Of a DNA stretch of 64,000 bases, positions 13,768-26,149 are shown piece by piece. Position 1 is the stretch's first letter, and each line of letters starts with the position of its first letter. The DNA comes from Serinus canaria (lineage: Eukaryota; Chordata; Aves; Passeriformes; Fringillidae): positions 13,629,719 to 13,693,718 of the forward strand of contig NC_066323.1 of assembly GCF_022539315.1 (NCBI RefSeq), read 5' to 3'. A program made the translations under genes and the position numbers. The notes under the pieces are model-generated. The model was not told the origin of the DNA. It worked only from the letters and a program-made list of their open reading frames with translations, and made no database searches.

Positions 13768-16700
13768 AAATAGGTTGTAGTTATGGTTTTAAATAATTTA
13801 TTCCCCAGTTAAATCCAAGCTATTTGAATGATTTATTAAACATTCTGCAGTAGTTGTATTAAACAGAGACCAGGAGAAATTAATGATTAGGTGATAATAG
13901 CTGGAGACCCTATCACTGTTACTCAGCTAAATTGATTTTCTCAGAATAGTTAAATAAAAAAAATTAAAGGCTACATGAAAAATTGCAAAATTTTGTTATC
14001 AAGCACACTATGTACTACTAGATCCCAACGGGAAAAAAAATAAGAAAACTTTTTTTCCTAATTCTTAAAATGTCAGAACACATTTTTGTTTTTAATAAAC
14101 TCTTCTACAAGACAAGACTCCCCTCTTCAATGTAATTTGTATTTCTTTAGTTGAAATTCTTTTCTTAAATGAAAGTACTAAGTCTCTCTGACACAGCTAA
14201 CACTAAATTCCCTGTTCAAATTAGTATGAAAGTCCCATGTTCTGTGCATTGTCTGATCCCTAGTGCATCCCTCTGCACTAACCCAGCTCTCTGAGATGTC
14301 ATTCAAGCTATTCCCCTGTCCAACAAAGGTCACCTCCCAGTGCATTCTCCCTACAGCTCTCTCCCAGCCAGGCCAAGCAGTAGAGCAGCACCAGGACTGT
14401 GGTGCCCAGGGCTGCTGGGGGAGCTGGGCTGGGGCTGTGCCAGAGCCTGGCACTGGCAGCCCTGCACAGAACCACTCAAACACCCAGTGCTGCTCCCCAC
14501 TGCTCCCTCCAGCCTCCTCCTGGGAGTGCCTCTCCCTGCAGCTGGGGCAGGGGAGCAGAACAGGTGCCTCAGCCACACCATGGCCTTTTAGGTTACCTTG
14601 CTACACCTCAAATTGCCACAGTCACCCCTTCTGCCTGCCCTTGCACACAGAGTAAAATCCATCCCATCCCCCTTAAATGCTGTCACCCCACCTTAGAGTT
14701 ACAGCTGCACCAGAAATCTAAACTGGGGAAATTGCACCTCTTAGAAACAAAAAGACTCTGAAAACCCTTCCATTTAGGGAAAAAAAGTAGTTCATTTACC
14801 AGGCTCAGCATCAAGTCAGAGGTTGCCCCCTGAATAATTACTGTCATAAGAACTTCTTAACCTCCAATTAAAAAGAAATCTTACAGATGAAATTAGCCAG
14901 CTGCAGATGAATAGTCTTCAGAAAGATTTTTTAAAAATCTGAAAAGACTGTGCCTTGTGCTTTCTTCACAAAGATCTGGCCACTAATAACTTGCTTAGTT
15001 CAACAGACTATGGAAATTACTTTTTTTTTAAATGGAAAATGGAAAACAAACTTCTCCAAATTTATTATAGCCCATTTATATTCAAGACTGTAAGTTCTCA
15101 AATTCCATCTACAGTAAATTACCAGCCAAGCAATTTGATAAACCTTCACATAGCTCTTGATCTTAGCATGGGTATCTCCATTCTAACTCAGGCACATGTC
15201 CAAGATCCAGTATGCATTCAGGCAGACCTGCTTAATGATAAATACAGACTAGTCCAATGCCATAAAGCACTCCAAATGTCTCACAGAAAGTCAAGTTATA
15301 AATCACATAAAGAAAATAATTCTCAGAACAACTACACTGAAGCACAGTCAACACTTAGCATCTGAAATGCTGAGCACAAAAGTTTAAGGCATGTTGGAAC
15401 TTCCAGTGCAGCCTGCTGAAATGCAGCACAGGGGTGGGAGCAGCACACCACAGCATCTTCCCCTGTGCCTAATGAATTTTTGCCCTTGCAGCCATTCAAA
15501 CAGCTCCAAAGCAGACTGCTGCAATAAGAATGCAGCTGTTGGGAAGTCAGCACTGTGCTATAATCTGTGAAGTAATGAGCAAAACAAGCTGAGCAAACTC
15601 AGCAGGAGATGAGGGCCACTTCTCCAAGGCAAATAATTCCATATATTCTCATGATGTACAGAACTTTTACAGTGCATTGGGGAAAAAAGTGCCTGCCTGG
15701 AGACTTGTGTAGGGGAAAGTGCTTCTTTATCTGTACAGGTTTGGTTACAATCATCTTGGCCAGGCAAAGATATCAGGTCCTAAGATGGTATGGGCAGGAA
15801 ACAGATCTCCCTAGAGGTCTCCCAGGGCAAATAATCTGTTGGTTGAGGCTAAACAGTATAAATAACATTTCAGATGAAAACAACAGGGACTCAAGGCTGT
15901 TAACCAGGGTAAACAATAGCAGTGGAAATATTTATTAGGGTTGCTGGAATGAGACCCTACAGTATCTACTTAGATATTACATCATGTGATCCACCTTGGA
16001 ATTCTGCTTGAAGTCATTTACAAACCCTTGAAACACATGTGCTATGTATATGACCCAGATTTCTAGCTATTACCTTCTGTATGCTGTTTTAATAACTATT
16101 TTAATTTTCTCCTCTTTTCATGATGAGACCAAAGATTACATCCTACTGGTTTTGTTATTATCCAACAGCCATTCTGGGCAAAATCATGGTGTACATTCTT
16201 GAACTTCTCTTTCAGCCACTGAATCAGCCAAGCTGATTCCCCAAATCCTGTCTCAGCACATCTGTGTATCCCAGCTCCATCCACAGGGAGAGTGCTGAAG
16301 TTCTTTCAATGAGCTATACCTCTAGCCCTAAGCACATTCATTATTTAATAAATTGATGAAGATATTTTTAACAGCAGTGAGAGCACAGTATGGAAGAGGA
16401 TGAATAAAACTACCTTAAAAGTTGCAATCCCTGTGTAAAAGGAGGAGGCCCCCACAGACATTTTTAGGCAGGGCAGAAATTATTACCTATCTCACAAAGT
16501 TTTATCCAGCATAAACCAGACTGAGAAGAGCTGAGCAGCTGATACTTTGCACATGCAGTTCAAGTCTGTAGCCCTGTTTTACGAACTCTAGTTTTTATTA
16601 GAGTAACCATTCTAAAATCAAATTATCTAAACTTTTATAAGGCAAATCAAAATCAGGGCTTGTTAAACATTCATTAAATAAGAGAAGCTGTAACAGTCTG

Positions 16701-19045
16701 AAGAGAAGGTATCTGGTCTGAGAGGACTTTTAAAGTTGCATTCTGTAAGACAGTGTTCTGAATTGCTGGCATATTGGACTGCTTAAAATAATAAACACCT
16801 TCTATTTCTTCAAAAAGCTATTTTTGATTCTTTAAAATTATTGTGATAAATAATAATGAGTAATGCCTGCATCTCAAGCATTCCTATTTGGAAAATTGCA
16901 GTGAAACACAACCAGTTTTTTTATAGCTGTCTGGTAAAATTTATCCTTCTCTAGCATTTATTTTGGAGATAGGGTGAAAAATAAATTTTTAGATATTTGT
17001 GTAATTGGAAGGAGGAAGGAATTGAAACTCAGTTGATTGGATGGCACAATTGTTTTTTGGTAGGTTTCTTTTGTTTTGATTTCCTGTTGCTGTTTTTTTA
17101 AAAAAAGTGAAGATGTCACTCAGAGTAACTATTCTTCTTTTAAGTAGAAAAGATCCTGGGATGGAGAAAAAATTTTTAGGTCCCCTCCATGAAGATGTAT
17201 GTGTATGACAGTATGGACAGCCCTTGGAACAAGAGCCTGCTTATAGCTGTAGATAATGCCCACCCTCAATGGTTGCTTTAGGCTCTTCACCCCATCAAGC
17301 AGTGGAGCACTGTCAGACTTTAGATAAATATTTAATCTACAGAAATGGACACCTTCTCTATACATACTTCTTTAAGCATTCCATAAAATCAGGCTATTTT
17401 CAAAGGTTAAGCAAAAATTTTACTCAAGGTCTCTCTGTAAATATATTCAAATGGGGACACCTAGATTGCATCAATATTACTAACTCTTATTATAGCAGGT
17501 TTATAAATTGTATATCCCCTACTCTTTCCAGAACTGTAAGGAAACATCTTTTGTGGTATAATAGCTCTCAGACAGTTTTTTTTACAACTGTGTCTGTGTG
17601 TGTTTTTCCTTCTTTTTCCTGTTAAAACCTAAACATAAACAGATGAATAATCTAACTTTGGGTTTTTCTCACTCTTTCCCATCTAGATTGTATCAATCTG
17701 CTTAGAACAAGATCAGAATTCCGGAAAAAAACTGTTCCTGCAAAACATATCAGTAATTGTGCTCTAAAAAGGTCACATTGCAATGCTGCAGGCTGCTTCT
17801 GTGAATAAGATTACAGATGTATCTATGATTAATTTGCCATTTTACTAAATTTTTTTGAGCTGAAATATTAAAAATGTCATACATTTTCAAGAAAATAAAG
17901 GGGTTATCACTTCACTGAACTACAGACATTAACAAAAATATCAGTGACACATTACCAAAATAATCTGTGATCAGAAATTATTCCCATATATTTCCATCAA
18001 AGGAAGAATATGCCATTACAAAAGTCAAATTTACCAGCTCATATCAAATGAAGGCTAGAGAAGGACTGATTGACTCAAACCCCACTATAGGATCATTAAA
18101 AGTAAATATGTGGCCATAATTCCAAGACATTCAAAAGAACTGCTTCTTCAGGAAGTAAACAAAGAAGCCCCAATTCTTTTTTTTTCTTTGAAGAAGTTTG
18201 CTGCCTGAAGCCAAGGAACCACAGTTCCACTCTTCCAACATCTCTGTACCCTGTGCTCTCTGCCTCAGGCTCCTCCAGGTGATGTTGAGGAGCTTCATTC
18301 TAGTACATACCCTAAGCCAAGGTTCCCAACCCTGACCCATGGGGGAGGGAAGCTCATGGACAACTCACCTTGGTTTTACTGCCTTGGGTAGGGCCACCAC
18401 AGGATCAGCTGGAGGAAGCCCTAGCAAAATGGATTGGATGAAGGGACACACTCAATTCCACAGGTATGACCTCAAAGAAAGACCACTGCTGTGACCTTCC
18501 AGGCCAAGAGAACCCACTCAATGGATAGCAACCTTCAGATCAGGCCTCAGGAGTTTCTGTGAAATAAAGAATTTAACAGCCTTCCAGAATGGAGGGTGAA
18601 TGATATATTTCATAAGCTCATGGCTACATGCTGGAATCCACACGGTGTCCAAGTGCCCTCACCTGATGAACAGCGCTGCCCATCCCCCTGGGACACTCAT
18701 GGAGCTGATGGTGTTCACTGCTTTAAACAGGAGCTACTGCACAGCACCCACCCAGACACTGGCACACCAGGAGCACCTCACACTCTGCTCTGCTCTTCAC
18801 TAACACTACCACAAAATGATAAAAACCTCAATAAAAACCTGCTAGCTGAGCAGTAAGGCTAAAGCCCTTTAGCAAAACAAGGCAGGCTCCCCCACTTTTT
18901 TACGAGACACTGCTGGCATAATCCTAAATGCAGATGATGCAATTATCAGCTGCTACTAGAACTAAACCTGTGTAAAAGACTTTCAACACAAAGACCTTCA
19001 TCATCATCTCACAAACCAGCATGCATCCAGCTCATAAACAGTCAC
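13768..19045. other. Non-coding stretch with one GC-richer patch
   Basis: No gene is supported. The GC-richer patch at about 14330-14600 carries overlapping open frames of 76-132 codons on both strands. Such both-strand openness is typical of GC-rich DNA rather than of a gene. A T/G-rich run lies at about 17051-17100. The rest is AT-rich unique sequence. Confidence 0.55.
14409..14434 (+). other. Canonical G-quadruplex motif (plus strand)
   Basis: GGG-CTGCT-GGGGG-AGCT-GGG-CT-GGGG satisfies the four-run, short-loop rule. It lies in the locally GC-rich patch at 14330-14600. No promoter, CpG island or exon boundary accompanies it. Confidence 0.85.
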
Positions 19046-19420
19046 AGTTTAGATTTGCATTTTACTGACTGGCTTCTAAAATATCTTTTGTTTATGGCCC
19101 ACCCTGTCTCTGGATTTTGCATAATAATTCACCGATTTTGCTGTACAATTAAGTGGGCATTTTTATTCTGGGTACCTTTTGTTATTCATATCTTTCAGAA
19201 GTTGATATCTTAATGGAAATCTCCAACATCAAAGATAAAGCAGCCTCTACATTATGAAATTCTTGCAATTAAAAGAAAATTAGATGCATCCATAGCATAA
19301 GTTTTTAGTTAATTGCTAAGCATTCTCTTTTTTGTGCATGGCAGGAAGGCTCATCTAGATGCAAATATTTCTCCACAGAATCAGAATTATTATTTTTATG
19401 ACTGTTTTTGTTATTAATGC
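19045..19420. promoter_or_regulatory. Candidate conserved non-coding element
   Basis: This is a repeat-free, CpG-poor stretch carrying two perfect POU/octamer sites, ATTTGCAT at 19053-19060 and ATGCAAAT at 19359-19366. It also has several TAAT-core homeodomain-type motifs such as AATTAAG and TTAATTGC. Such texture is common in vertebrate enhancers near developmental genes. The call is inference from motif density only. AT-rich DNA produces such motifs by chance, and conservation cannot be seen from one sequence. Confidence 0.2.
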
Positions 19421-20892
19421 ATTACTATTTGGGGGCTGTGGGGTAGGAGTGTTTCTCTCTGGCCAAGAACAAAAGCAGCACTATAATCTTAAGGGCTCAT
19501 GAAGAGGGAAGCACCTACAAAACATGTTTTTCTTTGTGGTTTCTTTTTTTGGGTTTTTTTTGTTGTTGTTGCTGTTTTTTGTTTGGTTTTTTTGAACCTG
19601 CCATGATGACTGACAAATACATCTCTACCTCAGTTCACACTTCAGTTTGTTACTGGCCTATGAAGGAATTCATTCTCCTCAGCTCATCCCATGGCCCCCT
19701 GACATGCTGCAGCTATAATAAGTCAGATTTTTTCAAAACTTTGAAGTGACAGTTCTAATATAAGGTCACACCTATTAGGAACAAGGATTGGGATTCACAG
19801 CTTTAAAATACATTGACTGTTTAGTTTTTGTATTAGCTTGATACAAGAACATCTGGGTGACCTACTTTGCTTCTTAAAGAGACTGTGAAGAAAACACTTT
19901 GCATTTCTGACAAGGATATTTTTTTCATTGCCAAAGAATAAATAAAAAAAAATGGCAATTTGAAATGCAAAGGTTTATTTTAATTAGAGTAACACAGCAT
20001 GCATTATAATAAGAACAGACTATAGCTGGTGTGGCTGGGTCCTGTAAAGCAGGCAGCATGCACAAAGAGTCAAAAAGGCAATTAAGATTTTGGGAAGATA
20101 AAATAAAAGATAAATGAGTCTGTGGGCTCTTTTACTTTCAAGGGCTAATACCATTCAAGACATACATAGTCTATACATTCTAGTCTTAAACCCTACATAA
20201 CAAGGGCTACAAAAAAAAAATGTAATTTCTCAATTTACTATTAGGTTCTTTGTCTTTCTCAGTTAACAAGTAAATGATTAGAGATTTACTTGACATTTAA
20301 GTAAAACTTAACTAAAATTCTCAAGATAAGGACAGTAGTTATTGAAAACTCTAGAGAGAAAAAACCAAAACTCTTGATTTATGACTTCTCTTCCCAAGGT
20401 TTCCTACACTCCTTTCCCTTTATGAGGATATTTTTCCTTCACTCTTCCCTCCCATGTTCTGAAGTTACCTTACTGCCACCAACTCTTCTCAACATCTGGG
20501 GTTCCCTGGATTTGTGGGACTGAGTTCCCACAAGAAGCCTACAGAGAGCTGCAGCAGGAACACTCTATCCTGCAGGGGGTAACACTGATGTCCTTCAAGG
20601 TCTCCCAGCCATTTCATCAGTCTCCAACACCACTTAGGACCCACGAGCTGATTCCTTTTCAGAGCTCCCTATGTCTAAAACATCTACAAGACTGAGTTTC
20701 AAAATATGCCAATAAAAAAAATAAACCTTCATTCATGACAACAAAAAATTGCCTCTGGAATGAAAACTGTAATTAACTTCAGTATTAGCCTACACAGAGA
20801 GAAATAAAAACTAACAGACCAGCTTCTATAATCACAAAACTTTAATCTTTTCAACAAGTAGAAATGAATTCCTTGTACATGAGCTCACAGCT
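19420..20892. other. Unique non-coding stretch with a T/G tract
   Basis: A T/G-rich low-complexity tract, including TTG repeats, lies at 19526-19593. The 71-codon open frame running through it is composition-driven. Otherwise the stretch is AT-rich unique sequence with short A-runs. No gene is supported. Confidence 0.55.
19526..19593. repeat. T/G-rich low-complexity tract
   Basis: Runs of T broken by G, with a short (TTG)n core around 19560-19570. Similar strand-asymmetric T/G or A/C tracts recur in the window, for example at 23712-23880, 39844-39882, 49642-49689 and 56908-56940. Confidence 0.85.
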
Positions 20893-21050
20893 GGCCCAGG
20901 GAGGCTGTGGGATGTCCTTCTCCAGGGGCATTCCAAGCCCACCTGGACAGAGTCCTGTGTAACCTGCTCTGGGTGACCCTGTCTTGGCAGTAACAAAGAT
21001 CTGGGTGATCCCCAGAGGTCCCTTCCAATCCTAACAATCCTATGAGTCTG
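20893..21050 (+). mobile_element. CR1 LINE, 3'-end fragment
   Basis: The segment follows the CR1 3' untranslated end closely in order: GGCCCAGGGAGGCTGTGG, then the CACCTGGACA block, AACCTGCTCTGGGTGACCC, CTTGGCAG, and AGAGGTCCCTTCCAA leading into the terminal TATGA-type motif. CR1 is the dominant LINE of bird genomes, and copies are usually 5'-truncated like this one. It reads on the plus strand, with its 3' end to the right. No reverse transcriptase coding remains. Divergence from the remembered consensus suggests an old copy. The 95-codon minus-strand frame over it is not a gene. Confidence 0.9.
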
Positions 21051-21400
21051 CTTATTTAGGAAGTCTTTCTTCCACAGAATCAGCACCTTATCTATTGGAA
21101 TAAGTTCTGCTATTTTCATAAAATTTCATGTTAAGAGAGATAAAATAATAGATCCAACATCCAAATATTTCATACTACCCTCCATAAGGACCAGAAGCTC
21201 AAACTGACTTACTAAACTTGAAATACAGTCCTATAATTATATTATTTTAATATTTTTATATTATTTATGATATCAAAGCAGCTAAATCCACTACATTTTC
21301 ACAACTAAAACTGCATGGCAGTTATGGGACTTGGCCAACTTCGCTTTTCTGTGCAACCTAATCTTTCCTGCAGAGGTTAGAAGATACTAACATGCTTTAG

Positions 21401-21468
21401 GGCTTTGGAACTGGATGATCTTCAAGGTCATTTCTAATCCAAGCTTGTCTATGATTCTATTCTGTGAT
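21401..21468 (+). mobile_element. CR1 LINE, short 3'-tail fragment
   Basis: A short tail matching the extreme 3' end of CR1: CTTTGGAACTGGATGATCTT, then CAAGGTCATTTC, ending in ATGATTCTATTCTGTGA, which resembles the ATTCTRTGA repeat that closes CR1 elements. It has the same orientation as the fragment about 350 bp upstream. The two differ in their shared tail region, so they appear to be separate insertions. Confidence 0.8.
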
Positions 21469-23590
21469 ATTTTACTAACACATTACACAGGTATAGTGAA
21501 AGTGCTCTGAAATCACCACAGACCACCTCAAGAAATGAGACCAGAGGTGTATTTGAAGTATGATTTGTGACAGTATTTCCTAAGGCTTCTCCAAATGCTC
21601 TGGGAGACAGCAGCAAATAAACACCTCAAGATCTCTACTTTAACCCCAGTAGACCAGCAAATCTACAGAACTTGTAAAAATCCTTGGCATTAGAAAAGCT
21701 AATGGGATTACAAGTTGTAATTTTATTTGGTGACCTAGAAAACTCACTGATTGCCAAGAGACATTCTGGACACTTAAGAGCATTCTGGCACTCACAAGAG
21801 ATCAGATCTTATGCTGACAGATCACAGCATACCAATGGAAAACCAGTGTTGTTCAAGCACAGTACCTATAAGTATTACCAGGAATTGAAGTTCCTTCACT
21901 GCTTTAATAAATACATTTTAAATAGACCACCATAGTCCTCCACATAAGTTTCATTATATCCAGAACTAAACCACCACTTCAATTATTAAGGCAATACAAA
22001 ATCTGGTACAGATATAGGGGTGTTTAACTATATAAAGTATATGTTGTTTCCAGAGGTAGTAAAAAGAGAATAATATTTTTAAAATTAATGTAAAATAGCC
22101 ACTGATCACCCTTTCAGATACAAGAGCTTGGCTTTCCCTTTCATGGTCTCACCTCAGTTCATATGTCTGGAACAGATGGTACAAACTGATCTTTTCTAAT
22201 GCCTTCCTCCCACTCACTTCTTGTCATTGTCTGGTAGCAATCATATGAAAAAATCTGAATAAAGCCTTTATTAGCAGAAAAGGTTGCATTAATGAGAGAC
22301 TAAGACCATTCATCAGATCAAACACCACATCAAAAAAATGGCTTGTAGCTTAAGTTTGCCCTTTCTTGCATTTATAAGAAAACTCACAGCAAGCTCTGTA
22401 TCAGGTTGACATTTCATTGATGTCATTTTGATTCTCTGTCTGATGAAATACTGCACTTTAAAATTTCACACAGCATAACATGACTAAATTGAAACTAAAA
22501 CCTTTCAAGTCAAGATTAAGATGATGAACTTTGTTAGTGAAGAGCCCTAGGGCAGAGCTCATCTCCAACTGTCCGACAGGGCCGGGAGCCGTGCTGGGTT
22601 TGCTGTGGGATTGCCTGCCCAGCCCCTGCCCTCCAGCAGCCCATCAGACACTGGGGAGCAGCACAGGCCTTGGGCTGCCTCTCAAAACAGCTCCTGGTGT
22701 CCTGGGAAGCTGACTCAGACACAAGGCTGATGTACACCTCACCTGCAAATACCACCACGGCATGGATTACATAAGCATCACATGAAAAAAAACATATCCA
22801 GTGCCACCAATTAACAAGCTTAAATGTAATTACACTCAGGATAATAAGTGCATTTGGGTCTGGAAAGATCTAGCTTTCCTGTTTTAAACAGAAAGGAATG
22901 AGATATCGCAGCACAAAACTACATCTCAAATTACAGGCATTAGTAGCAGTAGTAATCAGTTGAAAATGAAAATTAATTGAATACAGCATTGTTCCAAACC
23001 ACTTATCTAATTTGATCAAGGTATCATTAACTAATTAAGTAGCAATGCTTGAATGTACTGCTTATTAAAGCCCAAGGTCACACGAAGGCCAAACTATCAG
23101 CAGAAAACATGGTAAGGAAGGCTATCTTTAGAAGGGTTCACACAAAAGTCATGGAAGTGCACATTTACCAAGTGCTTTCAGAGCTGACAAGTCAGTTAAA
23201 AAATTGCCAATCCTTATTTAGGGGTATGAAACTACATAATAATGCTATTATAAACTCTAAGTAGGTTTTTCAAAATAAAGTTCTTTTCAATGCAGCATAC
23301 CAATGATCTTAGCACACTTATTTGTGTATTTCAGACAGTCCTTGAGGAGGGGAGGGTACAGAACTTGTCTATAAGCTAAAAGTCATTCAGAGCTGAAAAC
23401 TGACAGAAGTTTGCTCAGAATCCCTCCACAGACTGTTCAGGGCAGCAGAGGTGGGGGTGGCTGGGACATCATTAGTATTTACATTTCAATGAGGCTTTTA
23501 GAAAGTTACACACTTTTCTTGAAAAGGTTCCACAGAGTTCCACTGTGAAGACTCATTTAAGACAATTTAATTTTCCTCCCTTTAAAAAAT
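21469..23590. other. Unique non-coding stretch
   Basis: No gene is supported. A GC-richer pocket at about 22550-22710 produces open frames on both strands (60 and 74 codons) without protein-like features. The rest is AT-rich and free of recognisable repeats. Confidence 0.55.
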
Positions 23591-23616
23591 ACAAACAAAA
23601 CAAACAAACAAAAAAA
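23591..23616. repeat. (CAAA)n simple repeat
   Basis: A run of CAAA-type units ending in seven A and CCC. It is the reverse complement, allowing a 2-base length difference, of the GTTT-rich segment at 23759-23779, so the two could pair as the arms of a hairpin. Confidence 0.9.
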
Positions 23617-23711
23617 CCCACATAAAGTACACAGAAAATCCTGGCTATTTCAAAAAAGTAACTGATACAGTATCTCTGCTTCTCAGAACTGATTTCCCTT
23701 CTCATCTTCAC

Positions 23712-23880
23712 TTGGTTTGGGGTTGGTTTTTATTGTTTGATTTGGGGGGTTTTTCGTTGGTTTTTGTTTGTTTGTTTTGGAGGGTTTTTTTTGCTTTTTT
23801 GGGGGATGAGGATTTTGTGCCTTTTGCGTGTGGTGGTTGTAGTTTTTCTTTGGGGTTTTCATTATTATTGTTTGTGTTCT
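23712..23880. repeat. T/G-rich strand-asymmetric tract
   Basis: About 170 bp almost lacking A and C on the plus strand, with G-runs of two to six separated by T-runs. The longest minus-strand open frame of the region (23683-24273, 196 codons) owes its Lys/Asn/Pro/Thr-rich end to this tract and is not credible as a protein. The multiple G-runs could allow G-quadruplex formation, though most loops or runs fall outside the strict rule. Confidence 0.9.
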
Positions 23881-26145
23881 TTTTAATGTTGAAAGGTAAG
23901 GGCTTAGTGAATGACACAGTTCCAGTAAAACATATATAGCAAAAGCAATTCCAGGAAATATAGATTTAAGAAATGAAAGAAGTGTGTGCCTATGACAAGT
24001 AAATTGCATGACTGTGGGGTATAGTTCAATTCTACATTCAAGAAAAATCCTCTTATACAGTGGGAAAATTAATTTCATTCCCCATGGCCTAAAAATATTT
24101 TTTTCCTGACATTTGAGAGAATTGTAATTGCAAAAGTAGCAAACCACATCTATCTTGTCATTTACTTGGTTCTGTTGTGGGTTGAATATTATCACGTACA
24201 GCCCTGCGGTCCCTGAACAGCTTCTTGGGAGAGCTGGGCTTGCTAACCCTCTTCCTGATGCCAAGATGTGCAAAAAGACTACTTTACTTTTTCCAGTGAG
24301 ACAAGAAAAAGTCTTTCTTTTTGTTTATAGGACTGGCAAAAAATTTCTTGAGTGTTTGTTATTTGCCTCCCTTACTTTAACACCATTACCTGTTTTACCC
24401 TGTGTGTGCCAGAGTGACCATCACGGAGTGCAAAGTGCTGTAGCTGAGGAGTGAGGCTGTCTGTTGGAGCAGGCAGGAAGATTGCCTTCCTCATTGCTGC
24501 CCCTGACCTGGAACAGCATCCTTGGGAGCCTGGCCTTTAGCAGCTCCAAATGCCTGGAAGAATAAAGCTCAATAAGGGTAAAAAAGGAACGTTGGAGAAT
24601 CAACAATCAAATCTATACTCAAATCCATGCAAAAAACAACTTCCCCTAGCCTTGTAGTTAGCTTTTTTGGGTTTTTTTTGTATTTCTTATAAAATGAGAG
24701 AAGTTAGGAACTGTGAATAGTGTCCTGGGTGGGAGTAGAGACTCCATCCCCAAAACCAAAATTCGGCTGAATCTCAGTGAGAAGCCAGTCACTGAAAAAG
24801 CCTTGTAATTGATAAATCTTATATATTACTGGGTAAGAGAGATCTCAGTCTGTGACTCCTTATATAAGGCAGTGGATATGGAGTGAAAATGGGAATTGCC
24901 TCACTTTAAATTGCCTCACTTGGTATGTTCTAAATACCAGCAGTGAAATCTGGAGATAAATAAACAAATGCTCTGGTCTAGAAAGACACTGGATACACAA
25001 CAGAAATATCTTTGCCTAAAGGTAAGCAATTGCATTTTAAAATTATATTTCAATCACTAAGCCAAAAAATAGAGAAAACCAAGAACTGTGAATGTGGAAC
25101 ATCATTTATTATTCAAATTTAAACACTTTTTATTTTTACTATCAGTAACTACAGCCCTGAAACCAGTTGGTGCTTCTGTGTTTAGTAGGAAATGTTTGTT
25201 GTCCCAAACGATTTTTTTCAGTCTTTGAGGCACCAGAAGCACAAAGTAAAATAAATTATCCAGATTTCTCCAGAAGAAATGGATAAAGAGAAAACAACCA
25301 ACTTGGTGAAACTTCAAACAATTATCTATTTCACCTCTATGACTCAGCTCTTTATGTTAGGTTCCTATCTTGAGAACAAATCAAGTTTATCACTCAGATT
25401 CTAATTAGGAAATTAATTAGGAAGAAACAAGAAAGCAAAGGAAAGATGAAAAAACATTGTATTGCACATCAAACATTTAAAACCTGGCAATTACACTTTA
25501 CAATTTCATTTCCATGGCAATGCAAAATATCTGCTTAACTGATTGAATCATTTGAAAGAAACAAACTCCTTAACAAGATAACTCTAGTGATGTATAAAAT
25601 GATGTATAAAACAGAGGTGTTTTACTCCTTCTCTTCAGGTGGGTTTGTTTGGGGCTTAAGTGAAGACTTGATTAGAAATGATTTTGGAACAAAAAGGCAA
25701 GAGACTGCCACAATCATGTTGAATCAATATAAAAATAACATTTTCAAATTTCCTTCCAGGAAACAAGCTGGGAGCTTGTTTAGAATATTCCTTCAGAATC
25801 TGTGTAAGTGGCAAATATTCAGGCTGATTTCAATGGCCATGGTCTTAGACCTCAAAGTATTTACCCCATATTCTGCTCTTGTTTGGAGCAGGATTATTTT
25901 TTTAACAGCTTGCTGAAAATTACTGACTTAGGGCTGTTCTCTCTTACTATCCCTTGGCAGACTCTTGAATGAGGCCTTTTTTTCTTTTTTCTATTCAATT
26001 AATTTTTGATTTTCATAAGTGAGTTCAGTGAATGACAAATTCTATGGAACACATTTCTCCCCATCATTCATGGGCAATAAGATCCTCTTCTTCCCCCAAG
26101 GGAAAGACTGGCAATATCCCCACTGTGTTTCATGATCCATTTTTT
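23881..26145. other. Unique non-coding stretch with two short direct repeats
   Basis: No gene is supported. It holds a 13-bp direct repeat, AATTGCCTCACTT, at 24894-24906 and 24909-24921, and a 12-bp tandem pair (GATGTATAAAAT then GATGTATAAAAC) at 25589-25612. A T/G run lies at 24661-24685. The remainder is AT-rich unique sequence. Confidence 0.55.
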
Positions 26146-26149
26146 CAGT

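Noticed and set aside
23683..24273. 196-codon minus-strand open frame
   Set aside because: A third of it is Lys/Asn/Pro/Thr-rich sequence produced by the T/G tract. The rest shows no domain, and the frame crosses a low-complexity repeat.
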